From Ornithinibacillus caprae (lineage in GTDB: Bacteria; Bacillota; Bacilli; Bacillales; Amphibacillaceae), in NCBI RefSeq assembly GCF_009728145.1, contig NZ_WOCA01000003.1:124001-188000 (forward strand): a DNA stretch of 64,000 bases. The letters are read 5' to 3'. The notes beneath the pieces are model-generated. The model was given only the letters and a program-made list of their open reading frames with translations, had not been told where the DNA came from and ran no database searches. Shown here piece by piece: positions 24,559-33,626 of this stretch (position 1 is the stretch's first letter; each line of letters begins with the position of its first letter). Position numbers and translations under genes: made by a program.

Positions 24559-25278
24559 TTACTTTTTCCCTAATGAAAAACCTTCAAATAATCGTCCGCC
24601 ATATGGTTGTAATATTTCATCAACTAATTTGATAACTTTATGTTTTTCACCACTTTTATAATACAGTTCAAAGGCTTCCACATATTGCTCTGCAAACATA
24701 ACGTCATAGTTTCTAAGTGAGCGAATGACCCATTTAGAGGCACCAATCCACCTATTATTAGTCCTTAATACAAATTCACAAACAAGTTCAGCTAGAGAAT
24801 TTGCAATAAATATACCCTCAGCCCTATCATTACAACTAATGAAATCATCTAGGGTATCCGTGATAAAGTATCGCTTCGTATGGATCGTTTCTATTGACCA
24901 TTTTTCTGGCCCTTTTGATAATAATTCATTCGCCTCATCTTTAATAGACTCAATGAACCCATTATCTTTAAGAATGAATCCTTCTGATATCATTCGGGGC
25001 AAGGAAGGTCTAGCTCGTTTACAATCACTTTCAAAAAAGGATTGGTACGAACTTAAATTATGAACGAAGACTTCTATCCGCCAATCAAAATCTATGAGTG
25101 ATTCCCTGTAAGCTGAGTCAATTGCCTTATCAAAAATTACAATATCCAGGTCAGATGTTTCTGTCGCTTCTCCCCGAACAACACTTCCAGCCAATAAAGC
25201 CCCATCACACTTCGGAAAGTATTTCATTATAAACTGCCTAGAAGCTGCAATTGGTTCTATCCTATTAAAATTCTCCAT
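24559..25278 (-). CDS. Nucleotidyltransferase, aminoglycoside-adenylyltransferase fold
   Basis: A 239-residue protein with the nucleotidyltransferase signature LLAGSVVRGEATETSDLDIV (about 29-48): GS, then DxD after ten residues, and a third acid in WRIEVFVHN. The C-terminal half is helical and may bind substrate, as in drug-modifying or tRNA-type adenylyltransferases. Substrate unknown. Independent unit, 55 nt upstream of the NTF2-like gene. Confidence 0.88.
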   Translation of the reverse strand: MENFNRIEPIAASRQFIMKYFPKCDGALLAGSVVRGEATETSDLDIVIFDKAIDSAYRESLIDFDWRIEVFVHNLSSYQSFFESDCKRARPSLPRMISEGFILKDNGFIESIKDEANELLSKGPEKWSIETIHTKRYFITDTLDDFISCNDRAEGIFIANSLAELVCEFVLRTNNRWIGASKWVIRSLRNYDVMFAEQYVEAFELYYKSGEKHKVIKLVDEILQPYGGRLFEGFSLGKK

Positions 25279-25417
25279 AGTTTCCCCTCTATCAAACTCT
25301 AATTATACTTATTTGTTCCACAAACACATTTAATTTGTAAATATTTTTCACTTATTTATAATCAATCCTACTGTAGGATTAGCAGCTATTCATTTCAATC
25401 CGGAAATAAATTATGTG

Positions 25418-25981
25418 TTAGTTTAATAGTCTTAGTATTCTTTCTATCAATTCTGTTGGTAATGATTGATTCAGCGCTTCCTCTAACAATTTTGGGTACT
25501 TTACCCCTAAAGCTTTTAAATACGTTTCAATCATAGTTGCTTTTTCTCTTTTCCCAGGTATCAACCAATACAAGATGTACCAATCTTCTAGTGAACATAA
25601 AGGAATGTCCACCCCATTTATTTTCTTATAATCGACAATTGATTTCTCTGTAAACGATAATTGATAAGCCCCTTCATTATGTTGAATTGCAAATCCACCC
25701 ATTATATCTATATCAATATCATTAACACTATATTTATTGAAATACTTTGTTCGAAAAGGGGATAAACGTTTTGCTTCTTTCGCATTACCAATGGATGCTA
25801 TCAATTGATTCAATTGATTTACATCATTTTCATCCACCAAAACATCAATATCATTAGGTTTATCAATCAATTGATAAAAACTAAGTAGAAGTGATCCACC
25901 AACCCCCCACGTAATATTCTTCTCATTCATGCTTTTACCTATAACGGATAAAGTTTCTAACACAATTAATTCTCCTATCAT
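25418..25981 (-). CDS. Nucleotidyltransferase-superfamily protein
   Basis: A 187-residue protein: ITWGVGGSLLLSFYQLIDKP and NDIDVLVDENDVNQL carry the GGS...DxD pattern of the nucleotidyltransferase superfamily (about 24-51); IDIDIMGGFAIQHN supplies a third acidic site; YILYWLIPGKREKATMIETY is a typical C-terminal segment. This resembles AbiEii/MNT-like and lincosamide-type nucleotidyltransferases. Whether it modifies a drug, a toxin or a tRNA cannot be told. Confidence 0.8.
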   Translation of the reverse strand: MIGELIVLETLSVIGKSMNEKNITWGVGGSLLLSFYQLIDKPNDIDVLVDENDVNQLNQLIASIGNAKEAKRLSPFRTKYFNKYSVNDIDIDIMGGFAIQHNEGAYQLSFTEKSIVDYKKINGVDIPLCSLEDWYILYWLIPGKREKATMIETYLKALGVKYPKLLEEALNQSLPTELIERILRLLN

Positions 25982-26123
25982 CTCTATATTGTAATTTTAA
26001 GGTTAAATGGCTTGGACAACTGGGCTTGTTAGTGGATACAAAAAATATCTATTAAAGTTGCGACTACTGTTTAGTATAGTAATGTACCTATAAGTAACAA
26101 AACGCTAAATTTAAAAATCCTAT

Positions 26124-26900
26124 TTATCTTTCAGATATGTATTCCTTATTAAAGTATTCAGTGTAAAGTAATTTTATCGCATTTATAATTTTCTCATCTG
26201 CGAATGTATTTTCATACCTGTTAGGCAAATTCTTTGCTCCTAAAACATACAATAGTGGATTTCGAGAAAATTCCCCTAGTATTCCAATGTTAACTAGACT
26301 ATTAGTAAGACCACCTGTCATATGGTTTAAAAAATAAGATGGAATGCCTTCCACCTCACCTTGTTGCCTAACTAAACCATTAATTACAGGAGTCCATAAC
26401 TCCGGATTTGATTTATATCCCTCAAATATGAAATACAGAAGTTCAAAAACCTGACTAAGTTCTCCATTGTTTTTTAAACTACTTGGATTCCTCGTAATAT
26501 CTACATTTTCAAAATATGAGTTTGTTATGTGAATAAGCTTTTCCCAACCACCACAAAACTGAATAATACTATTCGCAATAACATTATCATGACAAGCTAT
26601 CATGACTTCTACAGCATCTTGTAAAAGTAAAGACTCTCTACCTTGAAAGTGAGGGTATAACTCTATGCTATCTTCATTTGGATCAAAACTTATTTCTTCT
26701 ACCTTATCACTCCAATTATAATGTCCTTCCTCTACTAACTTTACTATACAAAAAGCAATTACAACCTTAGCAGAAGATGCTAATGGTACAGATAATCTTT
26801 CATTTACTGAACACACTTTCTCCCTTTTTAAATCAGAATAGATTATAACTCCAACTTCACCTATTTTTATTTCCTTTAATTTTTCAATTACCTTTTGCAT
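26124..26900 (-). CDS. Class A beta-lactamase-like serine hydrolase
   Basis: A 258-residue cytoplasmic-looking protein (no signal peptide). The SxxK active site is S42-S-A-K45 in PLASSAKVVIAFCIVKLVEE. The usual SDN triad is replaced by H104-D-N and the KTG triad by M194-T-G (HMTGGLTN). Absence of a signal peptide and loss of both secondary motifs argue against penicillin resistance; a peptidase/esterase role or an inactive fold is more likely. AGGAGGTTTACCATC ribosome site. Confidence 0.8.
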   Translation of the reverse strand: MQKVIEKLKEIKIGEVGVIIYSDLKREKVCSVNERLSVPLASSAKVVIAFCIVKLVEEGHYNWSDKVEEISFDPNEDSIELYPHFQGRESLLLQDAVEVMIACHDNVIANSIIQFCGGWEKLIHITNSYFENVDITRNPSSLKNNGELSQVFELLYFIFEGYKSNPELWTPVINGLVRQQGEVEGIPSYFLNHMTGGLTNSLVNIGILGEFSRNPLLYVLGAKNLPNRYENTFADEKIINAIKLLYTEYFNKEYISER

Positions 26901-27006
26901 GATGGTAAACCTCCTGCTCCATTCGTTTCCTTAACCTTAATTTAATCCTTTAAGAGTTCTTATCCCACTTTCGCTCTCCTTCTTGTAGTTAAAGTTCATT
27001 CCTTGG

Positions 27007-27195
27007 TCAAATATTAAGTTTATCTTCTAGCTCATTTTCAATTTCTTCATTGCTTATTTTTTCTTTATCTTCATCATCCAAAATATGTAGATGTTTACAA
27101 ATCAATTGTAATTCATACTTAATTGTTGAAAGACTATAGATGATATATAAATTGAACAATATTAAAACAATAACCATACACCACAACATCAACAT
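27007..27195 (-). CDS. Small single-span membrane protein
   Basis: A 62-residue protein: one N-terminal membrane helix (about 3-24, LWCMVIVLILFNLYIIYSL) followed by an amphipathic, acidic C-terminal tail with DDEDKEKISNEEIENELEDK. Start follows GGAGGTATTTCA. No family recognised; resembles small Bacillus regulators of membrane enzymes only in layout. Confidence 0.6.
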   Translation of the reverse strand: MLMLWCMVIVLILFNLYIIYSLSTIKYELQLICKHLHILDDEDKEKISNEEIENELEDKLNI

Positions 27196-27280
27196 TGAAA
27201 TACCTCCATTTTATTTCAAGCTTTAAACTAAAGATGGCAACATTTTTTTCTGTAACTTGTATCCCTTTTTCATTATTTGA

Positions 27281-27832
27281 TTAACGATAATACCTCTTTG
27301 TCAAATCAAAATGGTGTTGTTCATGAATAGCTAATAGTTGAATACTTTGGATAATGTTTGGATAGTTGGCAACAGGATCAGGATATCGAATTTGTCCTGC
27401 AACATGGTCTTCCATATTAGCGAGTTTTTCTTTCAATTTGTTAGTTTCCATATTGAGTAGATGCTGTACATTTTTGAAATCATATTTCGTGGATAATTTA
27501 TCTCGCGGAGTTAATACGAAAGGTGCTTTCATTGGGCGTTTCTTTGTTTTACTGTATTCCTCATAAATATTATGTATTTCCGTTTTGTAGGGACGCTCCT
27601 TTCTTAAATGAGCGTATGGCAGTACAATAGGAAGATAAATTACAGAAAATCGTTTTACTAGCCTTATCATCAGATAAAGATGAAAGATTGTTTCACCAAC
27701 TGACCACTTATCCGGTAAAGGTCGTTTCCATGGATTTTCCACCCTCTTAACTATTTGATAATAAAATTCATTTCTCTGACATTCAAGTTGTTCAAAATAC
27801 AATTGCATGTATGATTTTTTATTGGAATTCAA
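27281..27832 (-). CDS. DinB family protein
   Basis: A 183-residue DinB-superfamily four-helix bundle. The first metal-binding His lies in WSVGETIFHLYLMIRLVKRF and the HEQHHF motif (about 170-175) supplies the others. The middle contains an inserted basic segment (KTKKRPMKAPFVLTPRD). Putative metal-dependent hydrolase or thiol transferase; substrate unknown. Independent leftward unit followed upstream by a family-B module. Confidence 0.87.
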   Translation of the reverse strand: MNSNKKSYMQLYFEQLECQRNEFYYQIVKRVENPWKRPLPDKWSVGETIFHLYLMIRLVKRFSVIYLPIVLPYAHLRKERPYKTEIHNIYEEYSKTKKRPMKAPFVLTPRDKLSTKYDFKNVQHLLNMETNKLKEKLANMEDHVAGQIRYPDPVANYPNIIQSIQLLAIHEQHHFDLTKRYYR

Positions 27833-27951
27833 AACAATCCCCCCAACTTATTTTTTTTAATTCATTAAGTTGCTACACCATCAGAATTGAACCCTCTCAT
27901 TAACTAATCACTTAATGGTTAAAGAAACACCAACTGTTACGTCATCTAATT

Positions 27952-28033
27952 CAATACTAACATAATATTCCAAAATTAATATTTAATTTTATATCAAAGT
28001 AAAAGACGATCAATGTTGATGATCGCCTAGTTT
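27952..28033. repeat. Family-B intergenic module, copy 8
   Basis: CAATACTAACATAATATTCC at 27953-27972, AAAATTAATA, then hairpin GACGATCA / TGATGATCGCC at 28005-28027 and TAGTTTT. It begins 17 nt past the stop of the GNAT gene at 28050, showing the hairpin in terminator position. Confidence 0.8.
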
Positions 28034-28049
28034 TATTCCTGTTATTCAC

Positions 28050-28529
28050 CTAAATCAATTGCAAATTCAATATATACTGCTCACCAATCGGTCCATTTTT
28101 TTTCTTACCTGTATCTTGAAAACCTACTTTTTTATACAATTGCTGAGCAGCAATATTTTTGTGATTAACAGCTAAAACGATTTCATTACATTGAGGAAAT
28201 TCTACTGAAACAAACTCCTCTAGTATTTTCATAGCTTGTTTGGCATAACCCTTTCCCTGATGTGAGTGATTAATTGATAACGATGTGAGCAACATAGCAT
28301 TAGGATTATCCGTATAATCTTTCACCCGTTCCGTTTCATGCAATAAAAAGAAACCCACAGGTTCAGTTTCATGTAGAAGAACAATCCGATGCTGCCCTTT
28401 TTTTACGTCCTTAAAGTTTATGGGTAATGAAGTAAACTGTCCTTGTTCTTCTGGAAGTTCAAAAGTATGTAATACATCTACATATTCATTTGAAAAATGT
28501 TTTAATGTTATGCAATCCGTTTTTTCCAT
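28050..28529 (-). CDS. GNAT acetyltransferase
   Basis: A 159-residue acetyltransferase: EPVGFFLLHETERVKDYTD is the central strand, LLTSLSINHSHQGKGYAKQA has the acetyl-CoA motif HQGKGYA, and LAVNHKNIAAQQLYKKVGFQ is motif B. It is 18 nt downstream of the alpha/beta hydrolase gene, so the two form one unit. Ribosome site AATGAGAGGAC lies upstream. Confidence 0.9.
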   Translation of the reverse strand: MEKTDCITLKHFSNEYVDVLHTFELPEEQGQFTSLPINFKDVKKGQHRIVLLHETEPVGFFLLHETERVKDYTDNPNAMLLTSLSINHSHQGKGYAKQAMKILEEFVSVEFPQCNEIVLAVNHKNIAAQQLYKKVGFQDTGKKKNGPIGEQYILNLQLI

Positions 28530-28547
28530 CTTTTTGTCCTCTCATTG

Positions 28548-29120
28548 TTATTGTATAATCTCATCTGAACCTAATTTTGCGATATCGTCCACCAGTATAG
28601 GTAATCCATTGTGAAACAAGTGTCGCCTGCCTTCAAGTTCCCGTAAGGATGCTTGTGGAAGTTTTTCTGCATAGGTTTTATGATGTGTAAAAGGCACGAT
28701 TTCTTCGTCATGACTGTGATAAAGGAACAAATTGGGTATTGAGGGTAGTTTTTTTTCAAAATTACTTTGAAGCTGAAAATCTTTCGACTGCCAATCTTCA
28801 TCTATCCCCCAATATGGTGATGCTATAATAAATAAGCCACTGAAAGTTAGGTCACATGATTCTTCAGAAAGGTACTTTAAAAGAACAGAACCACCTAACG
28901 AATGACCAACTAAAACCACTTCTCCGTTTAGCAAATTAAGTTCTTTATCAAGCTGATTCTTCCATAGTATATACTCTGGATTTTCTGGGTTAGGCATCAT
29001 AGGAAAAACAAATTGATATTTATTTCCAAGTTCTTTTTCTAAATACGATGACAGGTTGTTACTTCCTTGATCCCGTCTTTGGGGACCAGCACTATGAATA
29101 AATAGAACAGTCTTTTTCAA
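28548..29120 (-). CDS. Alpha/beta hydrolase, RBBP9/YdeN type
   Basis: A 190-residue small serine hydrolase. VLFIHSAGPQRRDQGSNNLS is the oxyanion strand, VVLVGHSLGGSVLLKYLSEE holds the nucleophile Ser in GHSLGG (about 70-75), LFLYHSHDEEIVPFTHH holds the acid Asp and EGRRHLFHNG the His. The size and spacing match RBBP9/YdeN hydrolases. Physiological substrate unknown. Confidence 0.92.
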   Translation of the reverse strand: MKKTVLFIHSAGPQRRDQGSNNLSSYLEKELGNKYQFVFPMMPNPENPEYILWKNQLDKELNLLNGEVVLVGHSLGGSVLLKYLSEESCDLTFSGLFIIASPYWGIDEDWQSKDFQLQSNFEKKLPSIPNLFLYHSHDEEIVPFTHHKTYAEKLPQASLRELEGRRHLFHNGLPILVDDIAKLGSDEIIQ

Positions 29121-29247
29121 CTAGGTATCTCCTCTCTTTCTTATGAGATATAAGCTACTATTCCAACAACTTGCTATTTATTTTAATAAAAGAATTCGAT
29201 TCCTTATTCAATCATGTCCCGCTAGCTAAAAAGAATCATTACACTGA

Positions 29248-30021
29248 TTATATTTTAATCGCCTTAGTTGCAATAAAACATTTTATAAATTTGTCTAACG
29301 GTCTACTTCCCCCAAAGTCATCTTCGTATAATCCAGCAATTACAAATCCTGCATCAATTTGTCCTTGAATTTGATCCTCTAATGTATGCCCGAATTCAAT
29401 GGTATCTTGACCTTCCATATATTTGTTTACTTCTTCTTCGGATAAATTGTCTATTGAGCTTGTCGGAATAGAGTTTTTTACAACTAAATTACCTTTCTTG
29501 TCTTCTTCATCATCAAAAATAAATAAAAGTGGATTCGTATAACCTGAAATTAGGATTCCATTGGTTTTTAACACTCTTGCTGCTTCCTTCCATACGGGTC
29601 TAACGTCTTCAACAAATAAATTTGACACTGGATTTATGATCATATCAAACTTTTCATCCTCAAAATTAGACAAGTCAGACATATCACCCTGCACGGTTAT
29701 AAGAGTTAGTGCATCTCTTCTCGCAACCAATTCGTCTTTTTCTAACTGTTTTCTCGATATATCCATAACAGTTACATCAGCTCCTAATGAAGCAAGAACA
29801 GGAGCTTGTTGTCCACCACCAGATGCTAAGCACAATATTTTTAGTCCCTTCAGTGACTTAGGAAACCACTCTCTTGGTACTGGTTTACATGTTGTTACTG
29901 TAATACTCCATTCCCCATTTTTGGCTTTTTCAATGACGTCTTTTGATACAGCTTGGGTGTAAACTACTCCTTCTTCTACCTTCTTATCCCAAGCATTACT
30001 GTTTTGTTTTACTACGTCCAT
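29248..30021 (-). CDS. Class I SAM-dependent methyltransferase
   Basis: A 257-residue methyltransferase. LKILCLASGGGQQAPVLASL (about 60-79) is motif I, VTVMDISRKQLEKDELVAR motif II, IITVQGDMSDLSNF... FDMIINPVSNLFVEDV the motif II/III region and VLKTNGILISGYTNPLLF the post-motif. PVPREWFPKSLKGLKI before motif I is typical of a Bacillus group of small-molecule methyltransferases. Substrate unknown. Start follows GGAGGACAAATA. Confidence 0.92.
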   Translation of the reverse strand: MDVVKQNSNAWDKKVEEGVVYTQAVSKDVIEKAKNGEWSITVTTCKPVPREWFPKSLKGLKILCLASGGGQQAPVLASLGADVTVMDISRKQLEKDELVARRDALTLITVQGDMSDLSNFEDEKFDMIINPVSNLFVEDVRPVWKEAARVLKTNGILISGYTNPLLFIFDDEEDKKGNLVVKNSIPTSSIDNLSEEEVNKYMEGQDTIEFGHTLEDQIQGQIDAGFVIAGLYEDDFGGSRPLDKFIKCFIATKAIKI

Positions 30022-30153
30022 TATTTGTCCTCCACATGGAATTTATGGTTTCATCTTAATCTACCTCATTAGCACAAATTGTTACATAATACACGATTAA
30101 ACTAATAACACCTTCTTAACTCTTACATCCTAATTCAATTATTATTAGGGGAA

Positions 30154-30699
30154 CTAACCAATTTGAGCTTGCATTAGTTCATATACCTTACGAACGGTGT
30201 TGACATTTCTTACCGTAACTTGTTTATAAATCTTTGATCCAACGACCCTTGACATACCGCTTTTTGTTACATTTTTCTTATCAACCGACCATAGGATCGC
30301 ACCAGGGACGTATTTTACTTTGTCAATATTTGGTTTAATTACCAAGTTTCTAAGTACAGACTCATCATCAATTTCTTCCCATAAAAACATGACATCACTT
30401 TTCATGTCTTTGTCATTTTTCCATGTGTCTGGAATCTCATTAACGACTTCTCTGACATTATCGATACTTCGAACTACTACTTTAATTTGTAATCCGAAAT
30501 CATTTTGTATCGCTTCTTCTAATAAGCGTGATAGTTCAATTTTTGATTTACCATTATATGAAAAAATAATATTACCTGTATTGATGTATGTCATCACATC
30601 ATTCATCCCAACTCGTTCAAATGTTTGTTTAAGCAACTTCATGTCAATTTTATTTTTTCCACCCACATTAATCCCCCGAAGAAGAGCTATATAGACCAT
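30154..30699 (-). CDS. DUF1697 family protein
   Basis: About 181 residues: MVYIALLRGINVGGKNKIDM at the N-terminus, LKQTFERVGMNDVMTYINTG, then the C-terminal GAILWSVDKKNVTKSGMSRV and TVRNVNTVRKVYELM, all diagnostic of DUF1697. AAAGGAGG precedes two ATGs; the second, at 30699, has the correct 6-nt spacing. The family is widespread and uncharacterised. Confidence 0.92.
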   Translation of the reverse strand: MVYIALLRGINVGGKNKIDMKLLKQTFERVGMNDVMTYINTGNIIFSYNGKSKIELSRLLEEAIQNDFGLQIKVVVRSIDNVREVVNEIPDTWKNDKDMKSDVMFLWEEIDDESVLRNLVIKPNIDKVKYVPGAILWSVDKKNVTKSGMSRVVGSKIYKQVTVRNVNTVRKVYELMQAQIG

Positions 30700-30744
30700 G
30701 AACATCCTCCTTTCAAATTTTACTTCTTAATTCCTTATCATTTT

Positions 30745-30905
30745 CACTTATGCAGCATAAGAAAGCTTTTTTGTCTGCATAGAAAACTTGGCTTTTGCTA
30801 AGCCTTTATGAAAAAGGCCATAATTGCACTTATGCAGGATAGGAAATTTATACTTTCCTATCTGCCAAAAGAGACCTTTTAATCATCTTGTTAACTCTTC
30901 CACCC
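30745..30905. repeat. Family-B intergenic module, copy 9 (hairpin half)
   Basis: Contains GCCTTTATG...TTGCACTTATGCAGGATAGG with the returning arm TTTCCTATCTGCC (long hairpin, about 30820-30869), then AGACCTTTTAATCATCTTG as a decayed terminator hairpin. A second partial copy of the TTATGCAG motif lies at 30749. No AT-rich box is visible. It lies between the MFS exporter and the DUF1697 gene. Confidence 0.65.
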
Positions 30906-30939
30906 GAGAATTTACAGATAATCAACTTCTCTAGCCCCC

Positions 30940-32229
30940 TTATCCTACATCAACCTGGGATAACTCTTCATGGTCGCTAGAAATGTGTATTGTTTCGGAT
31001 TTCCATAACTTCTTCTCTAAGGTAATCCCAATTACTCCAATTAAAACGATCGTAACTCCTATCACCTGAAAAATAATAAATACATTAAACCACTGGACAA
31101 GAATTCCCCCTGTTATTGGTGCAGCGAGTAAGATGATCCCAGTTAAAGAATTATACATACCTGACATTTGCCCTACTTTTCCTTTGGGACTTTCCATTTG
31201 CAAAATATAGCTATGCACAACACTAAATATTCCGACACCAATGCCGACAATTAAGGAAGCGATAATCGGCCATAGAATATTGAAACCCACCTCTAACAAA
31301 CCATTTATGGTAAATCCACAACCTATTAGAACAATTGAGCTCCCTAAATACCAACCATATTTCCTCACCTGTTGTAACCTGTTTAAAAATAGTATGATAA
31401 GTAGTGCACCTAAACCTGCTGACGACATGGCCCACCCTAAAACAGACGGGTTATTTGGATAAACTTCTCGAAACAACACCGCATATTGGGCGTCGACAAA
31501 CTGAATGGCAGTAAATGCGATCAAAGCGAAACAAAAGCTTATGAAAAGAACCTTCGTATGAAATAACAGATACCAGCCTTCTCTCCATGTTTTCCAAATA
31601 GAATCTACTTTTTCCCCGCTCCCATTCTTGTTTGAGTCAGATTGACTGTCCACATTACCAAGCGTTAGCAGGATACATGCGGAAATTAAAAGAGCTACTA
31701 CATATACGACAAAAATAATCTTTGGTGAAAAAGCTGTTGCTATAGATGCCCCCAAAAAAGGTCCAATGATCTTAGAAAGTTGATTTACTGCTCCGTTTAA
31801 CGTAACAGCTTTAGTGATCAGATCAGGATCCACTACTTTTCGAATTAATGCCTGTTGAGATGGAAAATGAACGATGGTACATGTGGATCTAATTAGTAGA
31901 ATCACCAACACCATCCATGGGCTTGAAATTAAAAATAGAATTATAGTTAATACAGCGGTTAAGATATCTGCAATGAGCATAATCTTAACCTTATTGTTTT
32001 TATCAACGTATATTCCGGCAAACTGACTGAATAATGCATGTGGGAATGCGTACACAACTGGAATAAGAGCAATAATCCAAGGCTCTGATTGCCAAACATA
32101 ACTGAACAATAACATAACCGCTATCATATCGAAAAAGCTTCCCATCGTAGAAATTGTATAAGAAATAAACAATTTAACATACGTATGATTTTTCCAAATG
32201 GTATGGTTATCATTTGCTTTATTGTTCAT
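30940..32229 (-). CDS. MFS exporter
   Basis: About 429 residues, twelve membrane helices. SYTISTMGSFFDMIAVMLLF begins helix 1; the loop 2-3 motif reads FAGIYVDKNNKVKIMLIADI; VNQLSKIIGPFLGASIA is helix 5, typical of the MFS_3/macrolide-enterobactin exporter branch. ATG at 32229 follows GGAAGGTG by 6 nt. It begins 50 nt downstream of the winged-helix/TPR regulator, which probably controls it. Likely exports a toxic small molecule or siderophore-like compound. Confidence 0.9.
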   Translation of the reverse strand: MNNKANDNHTIWKNHTYVKLFISYTISTMGSFFDMIAVMLLFSYVWQSEPWIIALIPVVYAFPHALFSQFAGIYVDKNNKVKIMLIADILTAVLTIILFLISSPWMVLVILLIRSTCTIVHFPSQQALIRKVVDPDLITKAVTLNGAVNQLSKIIGPFLGASIATAFSPKIIFVVYVVALLISACILLTLGNVDSQSDSNKNGSGEKVDSIWKTWREGWYLLFHTKVLFISFCFALIAFTAIQFVDAQYAVLFREVYPNNPSVLGWAMSSAGLGALLIILFLNRLQQVRKYGWYLGSSIVLIGCGFTINGLLEVGFNILWPIIASLIVGIGVGIFSVVHSYILQMESPKGKVGQMSGMYNSLTGIILLAAPITGGILVQWFNVFIIFQVIGVTIVLIGVIGITLEKKLWKSETIHISSDHEELSQVDVG

Positions 32230-32279
32230 ATTCATCACCTTCCTTTTTACCAATGTAGGTGATGAATGTCAGAGGAGTA

Positions 32280-33404
32280 TCAGAGAAATTTACGAACTTG
32301 ATCAGAAATAACTTCTTTTAGATTCCACAAATTCGCTTTCTTATAGTACTTACTTTTCTCCCTTTCGTAAAAATTTATGGTGTCCACATCTACACCTAAT
32401 TTAGCTAATACTAAATCAAGGACTTGATAAATAAATAAAAAGTAATAAGAATGTCCTGATTGGATAATGATCGTTCGCCCTTCTTCGATCAAGTCTTTTC
32501 CCTTAGCCGACTTCCCTTCTGCAATCAGAATCAATCCTTTAATAACATGAAGAACCCCCTGTTCGCGTTGGTAGGGGTGGAGTGCTAAAAGGTTCTCTAT
32601 AGCAGCAATCTCATCTTTTGTTTTTGCTATTTCATACGTGAATAATAAGATGATTGTTTTCATGATATTTAATAGCGGGAAAAATCCGTGTTTATCATCA
32701 AATTTGATTTCGTTAAGACCCTTATGAACAATCTTCATTGATTCATTTGGTTTATCCACTTTCATATACAGCATAGGAAGACTAAAATATTCGATATCCA
32801 TTTGTTGTTCTTCCACCAGGACCTTACTTCTAATAACTTTTTCATAAATGGAGATTACTTGTTCTGTATCTTCTTCTATATTGGCATATAAGTATAATGG
32901 AATAAATTTATTATTAGAAGAATCCATTTTTTGAAGGAGAGATGTAAAGTCACTTTGCAAAAGATATAGGACCGTCTCATACTTTTCATTTAATGAAAAA
33001 CCAAGCTCTTTATTAGTGATTAACTCTTTTAAAGCCTTGCCATGGCCATATTTGTAGTACATATTAAATAAATGATTTGCTTGCTCGAAAAGTTCTTCTG
33101 GCATGGGAACTGGGGATGGTTGTCTCTTCTCATCCACCGCTAATAAGTAACCAAACCCTTTTACCGTCTTAATAGAAACTTTTTCACAAAACGGGGAAAG
33201 TTTTTTTCTCAGACGATAAATATGGTCATCCACGGTTCTGTCAGTCGGATCCTCCAATGGCCAAACTGCATTTAAGATATCCTCCCTGGAAAAAGCAATC
33301 CCCTTGTTTTTATATAAAAATAACAGTAATAAATATTCCTTCCGCAGTAACACCACCTTCTCCTCGTCACACGTAACACTATAATCTTCCTGGGAAAAAA
33401 TCAT
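32280..33404 (-). CDS. Winged-helix regulator with TPR-like C-terminus
   Basis: A 374-residue regulator. Residues about 1-95 form an OmpR/PhoB-type winged helix (LLRKEYLLLLFLYKNKGIAF, then SREDILNAVWPLEDPTDRTV, DDHIYRLRKKL and IKTVKGFGYLL). No receiver domain precedes it. The remaining 270 residues are helical repeats without sequence signature, like the TPR/BTAD part of SARP regulators, and probably sense a ligand or peptide. It sits directly upstream of the MFS exporter. Confidence 0.85.
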   Translation of the reverse strand: MIFSQEDYSVTCDEEKVVLLRKEYLLLLFLYKNKGIAFSREDILNAVWPLEDPTDRTVDDHIYRLRKKLSPFCEKVSIKTVKGFGYLLAVDEKRQPSPVPMPEELFEQANHLFNMYYKYGHGKALKELITNKELGFSLNEKYETVLYLLQSDFTSLLQKMDSSNNKFIPLYLYANIEEDTEQVISIYEKVIRSKVLVEEQQMDIEYFSLPMLYMKVDKPNESMKIVHKGLNEIKFDDKHGFFPLLNIMKTIILLFTYEIAKTKDEIAAIENLLALHPYQREQGVLHVIKGLILIAEGKSAKGKDLIEEGRTIIIQSGHSYYFLFIYQVLDLVLAKLGVDVDTINFYEREKSKYYKKANLWNLKEVISDQVRKFL

Positions 33405-33598
33405 GTCTATTCTCCTTTGAAGTTAATTTTTTACCACAATACAATATGTGACTTTTTATTTCCTCACTTTGAGACCATTCAGATACAAACTTCTTAAACT
33501 TTTCATCGTTCAGTGTTCCATCTTCTACAGCACGATTACCATCCAATGGTTCGCCAAAGAAACAAATATGATCTCCACAAAATAACGTTCTACCTTGT
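33405..33598 (-). pseudogene. Orphan open frame, possible hydrolase fragment
   Basis: Between the methyltransferase and the winged-helix gene an open frame of about 65 codons follows TAA and reads GRTLFCGDHICFFGEPLDG, NRAVEDGTLNDEKFKKFVSE and SEEIKSHILYCGKKL. LFCGDH resembles the strand before the metal-binding GDH/GDT of metallo-beta-lactamase-fold enzymes. There is no start codon or ribosome site, so it is most likely a 3' remnant. Confidence 0.35.
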
Positions 33599-33626
33599 TA
33601 TTTATACTTTAAACCCGTTACAACTT

